From assembly GCF_023715345.1 (NCBI RefSeq), contig NZ_JAMBNY010000025.1:1-35917 (forward strand): a DNA stretch of 35,917 bases, given 5' to 3'. Below the pieces are notes generated by a model. That model searched no databases and had not been told where the DNA came from. It worked only from the letters and a program-made list of their open reading frames with translations. Every line of letters starts with the position of its first letter. Within the stretch, counting starts at the first letter, position 1. Shown piece by piece: positions 7,488 through 14,840 of the stretch. The position numbers and the translations under genes were made by a program. This DNA is from Paenibacillus camelliae (lineage in GTDB: Bacteria; Bacillota; Bacilli; Paenibacillales; Paenibacillaceae).

Positions 7488-8931
7488 TATCAAGCTAAAG
7501 CTTAGTTTATTTCTCGCGGCTATCTTATTGCTAACTGTGTTTGTGTTAAGCCTGCTCGTACTTCAGGGAATAGAGAGGAATCAGCAGGTACAAGTGGAGC
7601 AATTGTTAGCTCACCAAGCCGAAACTGCCAATGTTTATTTCATCCAATCAGTCATGTCGGAATCTAATAAAATTCCTGAACATTTTTTAAGAACTAAAGG
7701 TGACGCATTCGGTCAGCAATTGGAGTTGATCAGCGGTCAGCCTGTAGTTCTATATGACAGCAACGGTACTATTATAAGCAGAAGGAATGTTCCTCACCAA
7801 TCCGAAGGTGTTAAGCAGACGCTAACATACACATTGGAGAATAAAACGGCTTATTTGGTAGAGGGAGAGTCCATGTATTATTTGACCCCTCTGCGCGTAG
7901 GGAATGAGCAGCTAGGCGTCGTCCAGTTTTATTATTCTCTTCGTGAACATCAAGCCTTCTATGAAGAAATTAAGCAATTGTTCATTTATATTGGAGCAGG
8001 GGTGTTTGTGCTCAGCTTCCTGTTGGCCTACTTTTATTTTAATTCTATTGCCCGCAGTATTATTAGGCTGAACGACGCGGTAGGTCGCATTCGAGAGGGG
8101 CATTTTGAAACACCTGTAATGAAGCGAAACGACGAAATTGGAGAGCTTGGTGCAGGAATTGCTGCAATGAGTGAACGGCTTAAGTTAACGATGCAGGATA
8201 AAGACAGGGAGCGGGAGAAGCTAGCTCTCGCGGTGCAGAAATTATCTGAGCTTGACCAACAGCAGAAGGAGTTTATTGGTAACGTAACACATGAGTTCAA
8301 AACACCGCTAACTTCTATTAAAGCTTTTATTGATCTACTTGATATGTATTCTGATGATGAGGAATTACAGATGACGGCTAGAAGTCATATTGCCAGCGAG
8401 ACACAAAGGCTATATGAGATGGTAGAGAAGGTACTGCAATTGTCGGCGATGCAGAAGTATGATTTTGAATATAACAAGGAACGGCTTGAAGTAAGTCAAA
8501 TGATCGGGTCTGTGCTAGGCGGTCTAAAGGGGAAGATGGACAAGTTTGGTCTGACACTCGTAACAGATTTGCACGAAGCTTATATAGAGGCCGACAAGGA
8601 TTATATGAATATCGTGCTTGCGAATTTACTGGATAACGCTATTAAGTACAACAAACCAAACGGCCATATCTATGTTAGTAATGTCGTTAAGGGAGATCAG
8701 GTCGTTATCGAAATTTCGGATACGGGCATAGGCATTCCAAGCGAGGTAACCGATAAAATATTCGAAGCCTTTTACACGGTGGACAAAAATCGGTCGAGGG
8801 AGCATGGCGGCGCTGGCCTTGGGTTATCGCTTGCCAAAAGGTATGCAGAGACGCAAGGAGGCAGTATCGCTATCGTAAAGTCAGATGCAAACGGTACAAC
8901 GTTTAGCTTAACGTTTTTGAGTGTAATCTAG
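7477..8931 (+). CDS. Membrane sensor histidine kinase (PhoR/VanS type)
   Basis: Partner kinase of the preceding regulator, about 484 residues. It has one N-terminal membrane helix, an external sensing region of about 150 residues, a second helix (YIGAGVFVLSFLLAYFYF), then a HAMP linker. The phosphorylated histidine is His272 in NVTHEFKTPL. ATP-binding motifs follow: N box with Asn387 (LLDNAIKYN), DTGIGI and GGAGLGLSLAKR. The GTG start at 7477 overlaps the regulator stop and has GGAGG at 7467-7471, five bases upstream. The frame runs open further upstream, but that part only mirrors the regulator in another frame. The external domain has no assignment I can make. Confidence 0.9.
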   Translation: MKVSIKLKLSLFLAAILLLTVFVLSLLVLQGIERNQQVQVEQLLAHQAETANVYFIQSVMSESNKIPEHFLRTKGDAFGQQLELISGQPVVLYDSNGTIISRRNVPHQSEGVKQTLTYTLENKTAYLVEGESMYYLTPLRVGNEQLGVVQFYYSLREHQAFYEEIKQLFIYIGAGVFVLSFLLAYFYFNSIARSIIRLNDAVGRIREGHFETPVMKRNDEIGELGAGIAAMSERLKLTMQDKDREREKLALAVQKLSELDQQQKEFIGNVTHEFKTPLTSIKAFIDLLDMYSDDEELQMTARSHIASETQRLYEMVEKVLQLSAMQKYDFEYNKERLEVSQMIGSVLGGLKGKMDKFGLTLVTDLHEAYIEADKDYMNIVLANLLDNAIKYNKPNGHIYVSNVVKGDQVVIEISDTGIGIPSEVTDKIFEAFYTVDKNRSREHGGAGLGLSLAKRYAETQGGSIAIVKSDANGTTFSLTFLSVI

Positions 8932-9015
8932 ATAAGATTGTTTACATGTTGGAAACAACTTTTGGTTAGATTGCAACAAACAGCTGGTATCGTATGCATT
9001 AAGGAGGCGATCATA

Positions 9016-10134
9016 TTGAACAGATCAAAATTAGCGATTATGGCAACCGTGCCTATGTTATTGCTTACTATTACTGCTTGTAGCGGGAATAACGGGGAGA
9101 ATCGAGTAGTTATCAAGGAACCAGGAAAGACGATTACAATCATTGATAATGAAAGTAAAACACCACCAGCAGAAGATCAAATTGTGGTGGGGAACATTAA
9201 AAAATATGAAAAGATGTATATTTACGACTGGCTGAATGAGGAGACAGCTATTGTCTCTAAGGAAAATGAATCCTTAGGTAACATGAAGCTAGAGGAATTA
9301 TCAGACACCTATCCGCACAGCCTATACCAATATAATTTGAAGACAGATACGTTGACGCCATTGCTAGAAAAGGAGAACATATATATCGGGGGAGTTAAAC
9401 TGTCTCCGGACAAAAAACATCTAGTCTATCAGGAATATACAATCGGTGATCCATCGTATTATGTTATGAACCTAGAGACGCTGCAGACGGTTAATATTCC
9501 TGTAGCCATGAGCGCTCGATGGGTCGATAATGACAGTGTGATTGGAGCTTCTTATGCAGGTGGTGCGTATAGAGCGACAACTAGTGGTGAAGTCGAAGCA
9601 GTTTCGGAAATAGCTGACGATTTCCTATTCCTTGTCGCTCAGGTCGGAAATAAGCTTTATTATAATACAAATGCATCCGAGAGCTTAAAGGTTTTAGATA
9701 TGGAAACAAAAGAGATATCGGAGCTAGGCTTTGATTCAGCAAGCAACATTATTCCGTCACCTGACGGCACTCAACTGCTGGTAGAGCATTACAGTGAAGC
9801 GAAGGGCGAAATCGTGCTAAGCGGTATGAATGGTGAAAACCCAAAAACGATTGCACAAGGAGCGGAGCTTGGAGGGATTTCCTGGTCGGCAGATCAGCGT
9901 TTTATCGCGTACAGCAAGCAGGATGAGGTTAATGGAGCGATGGTTAAGGGATTGTATGTATATGATGTGCTCTCTGACGAAGAAACTCGGATTTCAGCTA
10001 ATCTGGAAAGCTCACTAAGTACTACGTGGAACCCGTCTGGCAAGGAGTTAACCTACACCGTATGGAACGGAAGCAGCTATGAAAGCAGTGTAATTGAAAT
10101 TCAAGCACATCTTGCAACGAATGTCACTGAATAA
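9016..10134 (+). CDS. Beta-propeller (PD40/TolB-like) lipoprotein
   Basis: Predicted surface lipoprotein of 372 residues. The signal ends LLLTITAC, making Cys22 the lipidated residue. The rest carries repeated WD40/TolB-like blades: LSPDKKHLVY, IPSPDGTQLL, SWSADQRFIAY and WNPSGKELTY. The TTG start at 9016 is chosen because AAGGAGG at 9001-9007 lies eight bases before it and the signal peptide begins there. The frame stays open upstream to 8938 without a ribosome site. It lies 84 bases after the kinase stop on the same strand and is probably co-transcribed, so it may feed or modulate that sensor. That link is inference only. Confidence 0.75.
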   Translation: MNRSKLAIMATVPMLLLTITACSGNNGENRVVIKEPGKTITIIDNESKTPPAEDQIVVGNIKKYEKMYIYDWLNEETAIVSKENESLGNMKLEELSDTYPHSLYQYNLKTDTLTPLLEKENIYIGGVKLSPDKKHLVYQEYTIGDPSYYVMNLETLQTVNIPVAMSARWVDNDSVIGASYAGGAYRATTSGEVEAVSEIADDFLFLVAQVGNKLYYNTNASESLKVLDMETKEISELGFDSASNIIPSPDGTQLLVEHYSEAKGEIVLSGMNGENPKTIAQGAELGGISWSADQRFIAYSKQDEVNGAMVKGLYVYDVLSDEETRISANLESSLSTTWNPSGKELTYTVWNGSSYESSVIEIQAHLATNVTE

Positions 10135-10154
10135 GTTTGTTTATAGAAATTTTG

Positions 10155-10186
10155 TCCCTCATCTTCTTATAAGGTGAGGGATTATT
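10155..10186 (+). terminator. Weak terminator after the beta-propeller gene
   Basis: TCCCTCA (10155-10161) pairs with TGAGGGA (10175-10181) and is followed by a short TTATT tract. The T run is poor. Confidence 0.5.
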
Positions 10187-10215
10187 GACGTTTTTAATGT
10201 TTCTGAGGATATAAT
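10185..10215 (+). promoter_or_regulatory. Possible promoter of the dus gene
   Basis: TTGACG (10185-10190) and TATAAT (10210-10215) are separated by 19 bases, longer than ideal. A second TATAAT at 10227-10232 lacks a good -35 partner. Confidence 0.4.
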
Positions 10216-10278
10216 CCTTTTTATGTTATAATAATGTTTTAACGGTTAACGTAAGGACATGAGAGGAATGGAATAACA

Positions 10279-11250
10279 TTGAACGATAATTTTTGGAAAG
10301 AGTTACCTAAACCGTTTTTTGTACTTGCACCTATGGAAGACGTAACCAATGTCGTGTTCCGTCATGTAGTTGCTAAAGCAGGTAGACCGGATGTGTTTTT
10401 TACGGAGTTTACTAATACGGAAAGTTACTGTAATCCAGATGGTATATATAGTGAACGTGGCAGATTATACTTTACGGAAGATGAACAGCCGATGGTTGCA
10501 CATATATGGGGAAATAACCCTGAATACTATAAAGAAATGAGTGTAGGCTTAGCTAAGCTCGGCTTTAAAGGGATAGATATTAATATGGGTTGTCCTGCAC
10601 ATAATGTTGCAGCTAAAGCGAAAGGCAGTGGGCTTATCCTACAACCTGAGCTTGCTGCAGATATTATACAAGCTGCTAAAGCGGGCGGATTACCGGTAAG
10701 TGTAAAAACTAGACTTGGATATACGCATGTTGATGAATGGCGTGAGTGGTTAACACATGTACTACAGCAAGATATTGCAAATCTGTCTATTCATCTACGG
10801 ACCAAGAAAGAAATGAGTAAAGTAGCAGCACATTGGGAGCTGATACCTGAAATTAAGCAGCTTCGAGATCAGATTGCACCGCACACATTATTAACGATTA
10901 ATGGAGATATTGCTGACCGGAAAACAGGCTTAATGCTTGCAGAGCAATATGGAATAGATGGAATTATGATCGGTAGAGGTATATTTAATAATCCATTTGC
11001 CTTTGAGCAAGATCCAAGAGATCATAGCAGAGATGAAAAAATTGGGCTGTTAAAGCTTCATATAGAGTTATATGATAAGTACTCAACAGAATTGGAGCCA
11101 AGACCGTTTGTTCATCTGCTTCGATTCTTTAAGATCTATATTAACGGATTCGATAAGGCAGATGAGTTGAAGGATAAACTCATGCAAACAAAGTCCACAG
11201 ATGAGGTTCGAAACGTGCTGCAGGAATTTTATATTGGTTTAGATAAGTAA
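10279..11250 (+). CDS. dus: tRNA-dihydrouridine synthase (Dus family)
   Basis: FMN enzyme that reduces uridine to dihydrouridine in tRNA loops, using NADPH. The 323-residue protein opens with the FMN-binding start PFFVLAPMEDVT. It carries the catalytic cysteine Cys105 in NMGCP, KGSGLI, the SVKTRLG lysine region and the GIMIGRGIFNNPF phosphate-binding segment. The start is TTG at 10279; AGAGGAA upstream serves as ribosome site and no better start lies nearby. It has its own promoter region and a strong terminator, so it is a single-gene unit. Which tRNA position it modifies is not evident. Confidence 0.9.
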   Translation: MNDNFWKELPKPFFVLAPMEDVTNVVFRHVVAKAGRPDVFFTEFTNTESYCNPDGIYSERGRLYFTEDEQPMVAHIWGNNPEYYKEMSVGLAKLGFKGIDINMGCPAHNVAAKAKGSGLILQPELAADIIQAAKAGGLPVSVKTRLGYTHVDEWREWLTHVLQQDIANLSIHLRTKKEMSKVAAHWELIPEIKQLRDQIAPHTLLTINGDIADRKTGLMLAEQYGIDGIMIGRGIFNNPFAFEQDPRDHSRDEKIGLLKLHIELYDKYSTELEPRPFVHLLRFFKIYINGFDKADELKDKLMQTKSTDEVRNVLQEFYIGLDK

Positions 11251-11315
11251 ACGATGTGTACGTGAAGTCAGTATCTGGTTGGTGCACAAGGGAGCATAAA
11301 GGTGTAATAGAGTAC

Positions 11316-11347
11316 AAAAGAAGCAGGGTAACTCCTGCTTCTTTTTT
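11316..11347 (+). terminator. Strong intrinsic terminator of dus
   Basis: AAAAGAAGCAGG (11316-11327) pairs with CCTGCTTCTTTT (11334-11345) across the loop GTAACT, and the T run is built into the arm. Confidence 0.9.
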
Positions 11348-11427
11348 ATGATAAAAAGTACAAAAAAGTGATGATTTAAATGTCTACATTTCAGTATTCG
11401 TGTCGAAGAATATTTATTGACAAGGTC

Positions 11428-11462
11428 AAATTATAGTTATAGGGTATAAATTACAGTTTATA
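11428..11462 (+). repeat. Phased direct repeats upstream of the AraC gene
   Basis: AAATTATAGTTATA (11428-11441) recurs as AAATTACAGTTTATA (11448-11462), 20 bases apart or about two helical turns. They lie between TTGACA (11417-11422) and the AraC gene. AraC-family proteins often bind such repeats on one face of the DNA, so this may be an autoregulatory operator. Confidence 0.4.
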
Positions 11463-11480
11463 TATTGGGAGGAGATTCAA

Positions 11481-12281
11481 TTGTCAGTAGAAATTAACGA
11501 CGACTTCTTAGTTCCTGATATCGGCTACTTGATTTATAGAAAGTGTACACCAACGTGGGAAATCGCAGAAAATGAAATCACATTTTGTGACATTACTTAT
11601 GTCATAGAAGGGAAAGGAATCTATGTCATTAATGGAGTAGAATACGAGGTGAAACGCGGAGATCTTCTTTGCATTCCACGAGGTAGCCTTCGTAAAGCAC
11701 ACTGCATCGTCGACGATCTTATGATCGTGTACTCTACTAACTTCACACTCTATGGGATGGATGGCGAACTAGACGGCCTTCCTCTTCCATTGCTGACGCA
11801 CATTGGAATTAAAAGTGACCTTATCGGGCTTTTTCATGAGCTATCCAATGTCTGGGTTCGTAAGGAAGCGGGGTACCGCATAAAAACAAGAGGATTGCTG
11901 CTTGTCATTATTCATAGATTATATGAGCTGATTCTCTTGAAAAAAGACCCCACTAGCACAGACTATCGTGTGAAAAGGGCGATCAGCTATATTTCTGAAA
12001 ACTATGCAAGCAATATTTCTGTTAAAGAGCTTGCCAATCTGGTAGGACTCAATACCGTTTATTTTGGGGCATTATTTAAGAATGAGACGGGTATGCTGGT
12101 CAATCAATACTTGGCGCAAACGAGAATTAATCATGCAGAGGATATGCTGCAAAATGGCGAATGTAACGTAACTGAGGCAGCTGAGCGATGCGGGTATAAA
12201 GACCTGTCGCACTTCCGAAAGCAATTTAAAATGATTAAAGGATATTCACCATCACAATGTCTTAGAAAACAACCAGACTAG
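11481..12281 (+). CDS. AraC-family transcriptional regulator
   Basis: Sugar-type regulator of 266 residues. The N-terminal half is a cupin-like sensing domain (VIEGKGIYVINGVEYEVKRG, then LLCIPRG). The C-terminal hundred residues hold the two helix-turn-helix motifs of the AraC family (VKELANLVGLNTVYFGALFK and AERCGYKDLSHFRKQFKMIK). The start is TTG at 11481 with GGGAGGAG at 11467-11474, six bases upstream. It lies on the same strand before the permease operon, separated by about 660 bases that contain CRE-like sites, and is its likely activator. The ligand is unknown. Confidence 0.88.
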   Translation: MSVEINDDFLVPDIGYLIYRKCTPTWEIAENEITFCDITYVIEGKGIYVINGVEYEVKRGDLLCIPRGSLRKAHCIVDDLMIVYSTNFTLYGMDGELDGLPLPLLTHIGIKSDLIGLFHELSNVWVRKEAGYRIKTRGLLLVIIHRLYELILLKKDPTSTDYRVKRAISYISENYASNISVKELANLVGLNTVYFGALFKNETGMLVNQYLAQTRINHAEDMLQNGECNVTEAAERCGYKDLSHFRKQFKMIKGYSPSQCLRKQPD

Positions 12282-12477
12282 CGAAAAGTACTCTTTTTCA
12301 CAAAAAATTATCTTTAATTAGCCTTCCTTAACTATATTCAGACTATTGTCGAAATGTATCTTCAATGCTAAATTGTAATTAACGAACAAAAGTGTTTTGG
12401 CTATCTTGATCGTTGCCAACACGATGAACTCAATATGAAAAAAATGTTAAATTAGACCCTTTATTTTTTGTAGTTTG

Positions 12478-12491
12478 TGTAAACGCTTTAT
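12478..12491 (+). promoter_or_regulatory. CRE-like catabolite-response box
   Basis: TGTAAACGCTTTAT matches 13 of 14 positions of the CcpA consensus TGWAARCGYTWNCW. It lies upstream of a sugar transporter operon, where CcpA repression is common. Confidence 0.5.
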
Positions 12492-12647
12492 TTTACTAAT
12501 AAGACACTTCATGGATCATGAAAACAATCAAACCAACTAGAGCGACTTGATCAAAGAGCGACTTAACTGTTCAGTGGAAGAAATTTTGAATAACTGAGAT
12601 AGATTAAGAGTACAGTTGAAAAGTTTGATTGATTGGTAATTATTGCT

Positions 12648-12663
12648 TTGATAACGGTTACAA
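12648..12663 (+). promoter_or_regulatory. Second CRE-like box near the operon promoter
   Basis: TTGATAACGGTTACAA fits every position of the looser CcpA consensus WTGNNARCGNWWWCAW. TTGATT at 12625-12630 lies 17 bases before it, so the box may overlap the -10 region and repress when bound. A LacI-family operator would look similar. Confidence 0.5.
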
Positions 12664-12699
12664 ACAAGGGAGATAACATCATCTGGTCAGGCAGCACCC

Positions 12700-12892
12700 T
12701 TGCACAGTGCAATGTACGCCTCTTGCGAGAATGGCGATGGAATGCTGAGCCTACTGTTTCAGAACGTGATCCGTGAGAGTGAAATCTTGATCACGTTGGG
12801 GAATCAGATGAACACAGACGCCAAACGATGGAGGAGGTGCTTCTTTAAAACAAGCAGTACAAGAGGGATTGACGTGAGCTATACAGCACCTC
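12700..12892 (+). ncRNA. Putative structured 5' leader RNA
   Basis: Three perfect inverted repeats lie in tandem: TTGCAC/GTGCAA with a one-base centre (12700-12712), AACGTGATC/GATCACGTT (12763-12771, 12789-12797) and GAGGTGCT/AGCACCTC (12834-12841, 12885-12892). The last ends about 50 bases before the permease start. I recognise no known riboswitch class. The structure may control translation or be the relic of something else. Confidence 0.3.
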
Positions 12893-12943
12893 TTAATTTA
12901 TGGAAAAAGCAAGAAAAATTAATATGTAAGGCGGGTATCATAT

Positions 12944-13873
12944 ATGTCAACTACAAAGATGAGTAAATCGCTAGTCTATATGAAACGTTACTGGATCCTG
13001 TATGCGATGCTTGCACTCCCGATGGCCTTCTTTATCATTTTCCGATATATTCCGATGGGCTACATTCAAATAGCATTCAAAAACTATAGCATTGTACAAA
13101 GCCCTTGGCAGATGGAATGGGCAGCAAATCATGGATTTGAATATTTTATAAAGGCATTTTCCAATCGCGACTTTCTTTATGCGCTTAGAAACACACTTTT
13201 ACTTAATTTTCTAGACTTACTGATTGGATTTCCAGCGCCTATTATGTTAGCAATCATCTTAAATGAACTAGCTTTCAAACGGTTTAAGAAGTTCACGCAA
13301 ACTGTAGTTTATATGCCACACTTTTTATCATGGGTAATTATTTCAGGTATGGCACTTCAGCTTTTTGCTCCGACTACAGGGCTTGTCAACATCTTGTTAA
13401 ACAATATGGGCTTTGAGTCCATTCCGTTTCTAAATGATCCTAAGTATTGGGTTGCCACCTACATTTTTCTGGGCATTTGGCAAAGCTGTGGTTGGAATAC
13501 CATCATCTATCTAGCAGCCATTGCAGGGATTAACCCAGAGCTTTATGAGGCTTCAGCGGTAGATGGAGCAAGTCGTTTACGTAAGATTTGGCATATTACG
13601 CTGCCAGGACTTCGTCCAACCATTATTGTGTTGCTAATTCTAAGCCTAGGACAAATTCTAGGTAGTGAATTTGATAGACCTTACGCACTAAGTAATAAGC
13701 TTGTCTCAGAAGTCTCTAACGTTATTTCCATATTCGTATACAATAACGGTATTCGTGGATTGCAATTCTCTCTATCCACTGCCGTAGGTTTATTTCAATC
13801 AGTCGTGTGCGTCATATTTTTGTTTGCAGCAAACGCTCTTGCAAAAAAATCTGGCGATCGTGGCATTTGGTAG
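12944..13873 (+). CDS. Sugar ABC transporter permease, LplB type
   Basis: First membrane subunit of a CUT1-class carbohydrate importer, 309 residues. It has a hydrophobic N-terminal helix (ILYAMLALPMAFFIIFRYIP), further membrane segments, and the EAA loop that docks with the ATPase near residue 201 (EASAVDGASRLRKIWHITLP). The ATG at 12944 follows AAGGCGGG (12928-12935). The second permease begins 12 bases after its stop. No ATPase gene lies in the operon. In related Bacillota a shared MsmX-type ATPase serves such importers, and I infer the same here. The substrate is probably an oligosaccharide but cannot be named. Confidence 0.88.
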   Translation: MSTTKMSKSLVYMKRYWILYAMLALPMAFFIIFRYIPMGYIQIAFKNYSIVQSPWQMEWAANHGFEYFIKAFSNRDFLYALRNTLLLNFLDLLIGFPAPIMLAIILNELAFKRFKKFTQTVVYMPHFLSWVIISGMALQLFAPTTGLVNILLNNMGFESIPFLNDPKYWVATYIFLGIWQSCGWNTIIYLAAIAGINPELYEASAVDGASRLRKIWHITLPGLRPTIIVLLILSLGQILGSEFDRPYALSNKLVSEVSNVISIFVYNNGIRGLQFSLSTAVGLFQSVVCVIFLFAANALAKKSGDRGIW

Positions 13874-13885
13874 GAGGCTGAAAAC

Positions 13886-14755
13886 ATGATTAAATCAAGA
13901 AGCCATAAAATCGGAGATTGGGTTATCGCAGCATTTTGTTTATTGTGTGTCTTGGCCTGTCTACTGCCAGTGTTGAATATTTTGGCACGGTCTTTAAGCT
14001 CAGCGGATGCTTTAGTGAAAGGTGAAGTGTTACTTTGGCCTGTAGGACTGAATTTTGATGCTTACATGACTGTGCTTGGAGATTCTAAATACACATGGTC
14101 GTTACTATGGACAGCAATTCTAACGGTAATCGTCACACTATGGTCTATGTTTATGACGGTTATGTGTGCATACCCGCTTATCTATGACAACCTGAAAGGC
14201 AAAAAAATTATTTTAGCAATTATTCTCTTTACGATGTACTTTAGTGCGGGTACAATCCCAACCTATTTGCTTTTGAAAGAGCTGCACTTGCTTAATAATC
14301 CGCTAGTATTAATCATACCAAATAGTATTAGTGTATTTTATGTCATCATCATGCGCAGCTTCTTATTCGGGATTCCTGAAAGTCTTAGAGAATCAGCTGA
14401 ACTCGATGGAGCAGGGCCGCTTAGAGTACTCGTTAGTGTCTATCTTCCACTTTCAATGCCTGTGCTTGCAACGTTGGCATTGTTCTATGCGGTAGGTAGA
14501 TGGAACGGCTTCTCGGATGCATTGATGTTTATGTCTGATAGAACCTACTTTCCTATTCAATTGCTGCTTTATAACATACTTAATAGTATTACGAGTGTTG
14601 AGGTGGCTACACAGGAAGGCTTCTCAAGCCCAGGTCTATCTGAAACGATTAAATCTGCAACCGTTATGTTTGCGACGGTACCGATTTTGCTCGTATACCC
14701 TTGGCTGCAGAGATACTTTATTTCCGGTGTTACCATCGGAGCGGTGAAAGGTTAG
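13886..14755 (+). CDS. Sugar ABC transporter permease, LplC/YtcP type
   Basis: Second membrane subunit of the importer, 289 residues with about six hydrophobic segments. The EAA loop lies near residue 168 (ESAELDGAGPLRVLVSVYLP), and the family-typical C-terminus ends GVTIGAVKG. AGGAGG precedes the ATG at 13886. An AT-rich hairpin after the stop (AAATTG 14775-14780 with CAATTT 14788-14793) separates it from the binding-protein gene. It may stabilise the mRNA rather than end it. Confidence 0.88.
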   Translation: MIKSRSHKIGDWVIAAFCLLCVLACLLPVLNILARSLSSADALVKGEVLLWPVGLNFDAYMTVLGDSKYTWSLLWTAILTVIVTLWSMFMTVMCAYPLIYDNLKGKKIILAIILFTMYFSAGTIPTYLLLKELHLLNNPLVLIIPNSISVFYVIIMRSFLFGIPESLRESAELDGAGPLRVLVSVYLPLSMPVLATLALFYAVGRWNGFSDALMFMSDRTYFPIQLLLYNILNSITSVEVATQEGFSSPGLSETIKSATVMFATVPILLVYPWLQRYFISGVTIGAVKG

Positions 14756-14840
14756 TTCTTTTAACACCTGATAGAAATTGGCTATGTCAATTTTTATAAA
14801 TTAATTCAAAAAAAGTGAATGAAAAAGAGGGGGAACAAAC

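Larger units (their letters stand above)
12282..12943 (+). other. Long non-coding region before the permease genes
   Basis: About 660 bases without a supported gene. It holds two CRE-like boxes (12478-12491, 12648-12663), a 10-base direct repeat AGAGCGACTT at 12539-12548 and 12555-12564, and a structured segment at 12700-12892. An open frame from 12700 to 12966 overlaps the first permease start, lacks a ribosome site and resembles no protein family I know. Confidence 0.6.

Noticed and set aside
12700..12966. Open frame of 88 codons running into the first permease
   Set aside because: No ribosome site, overlaps the permease start in another frame, resembles no protein, and covers the inverted repeats better explained as a structured leader.
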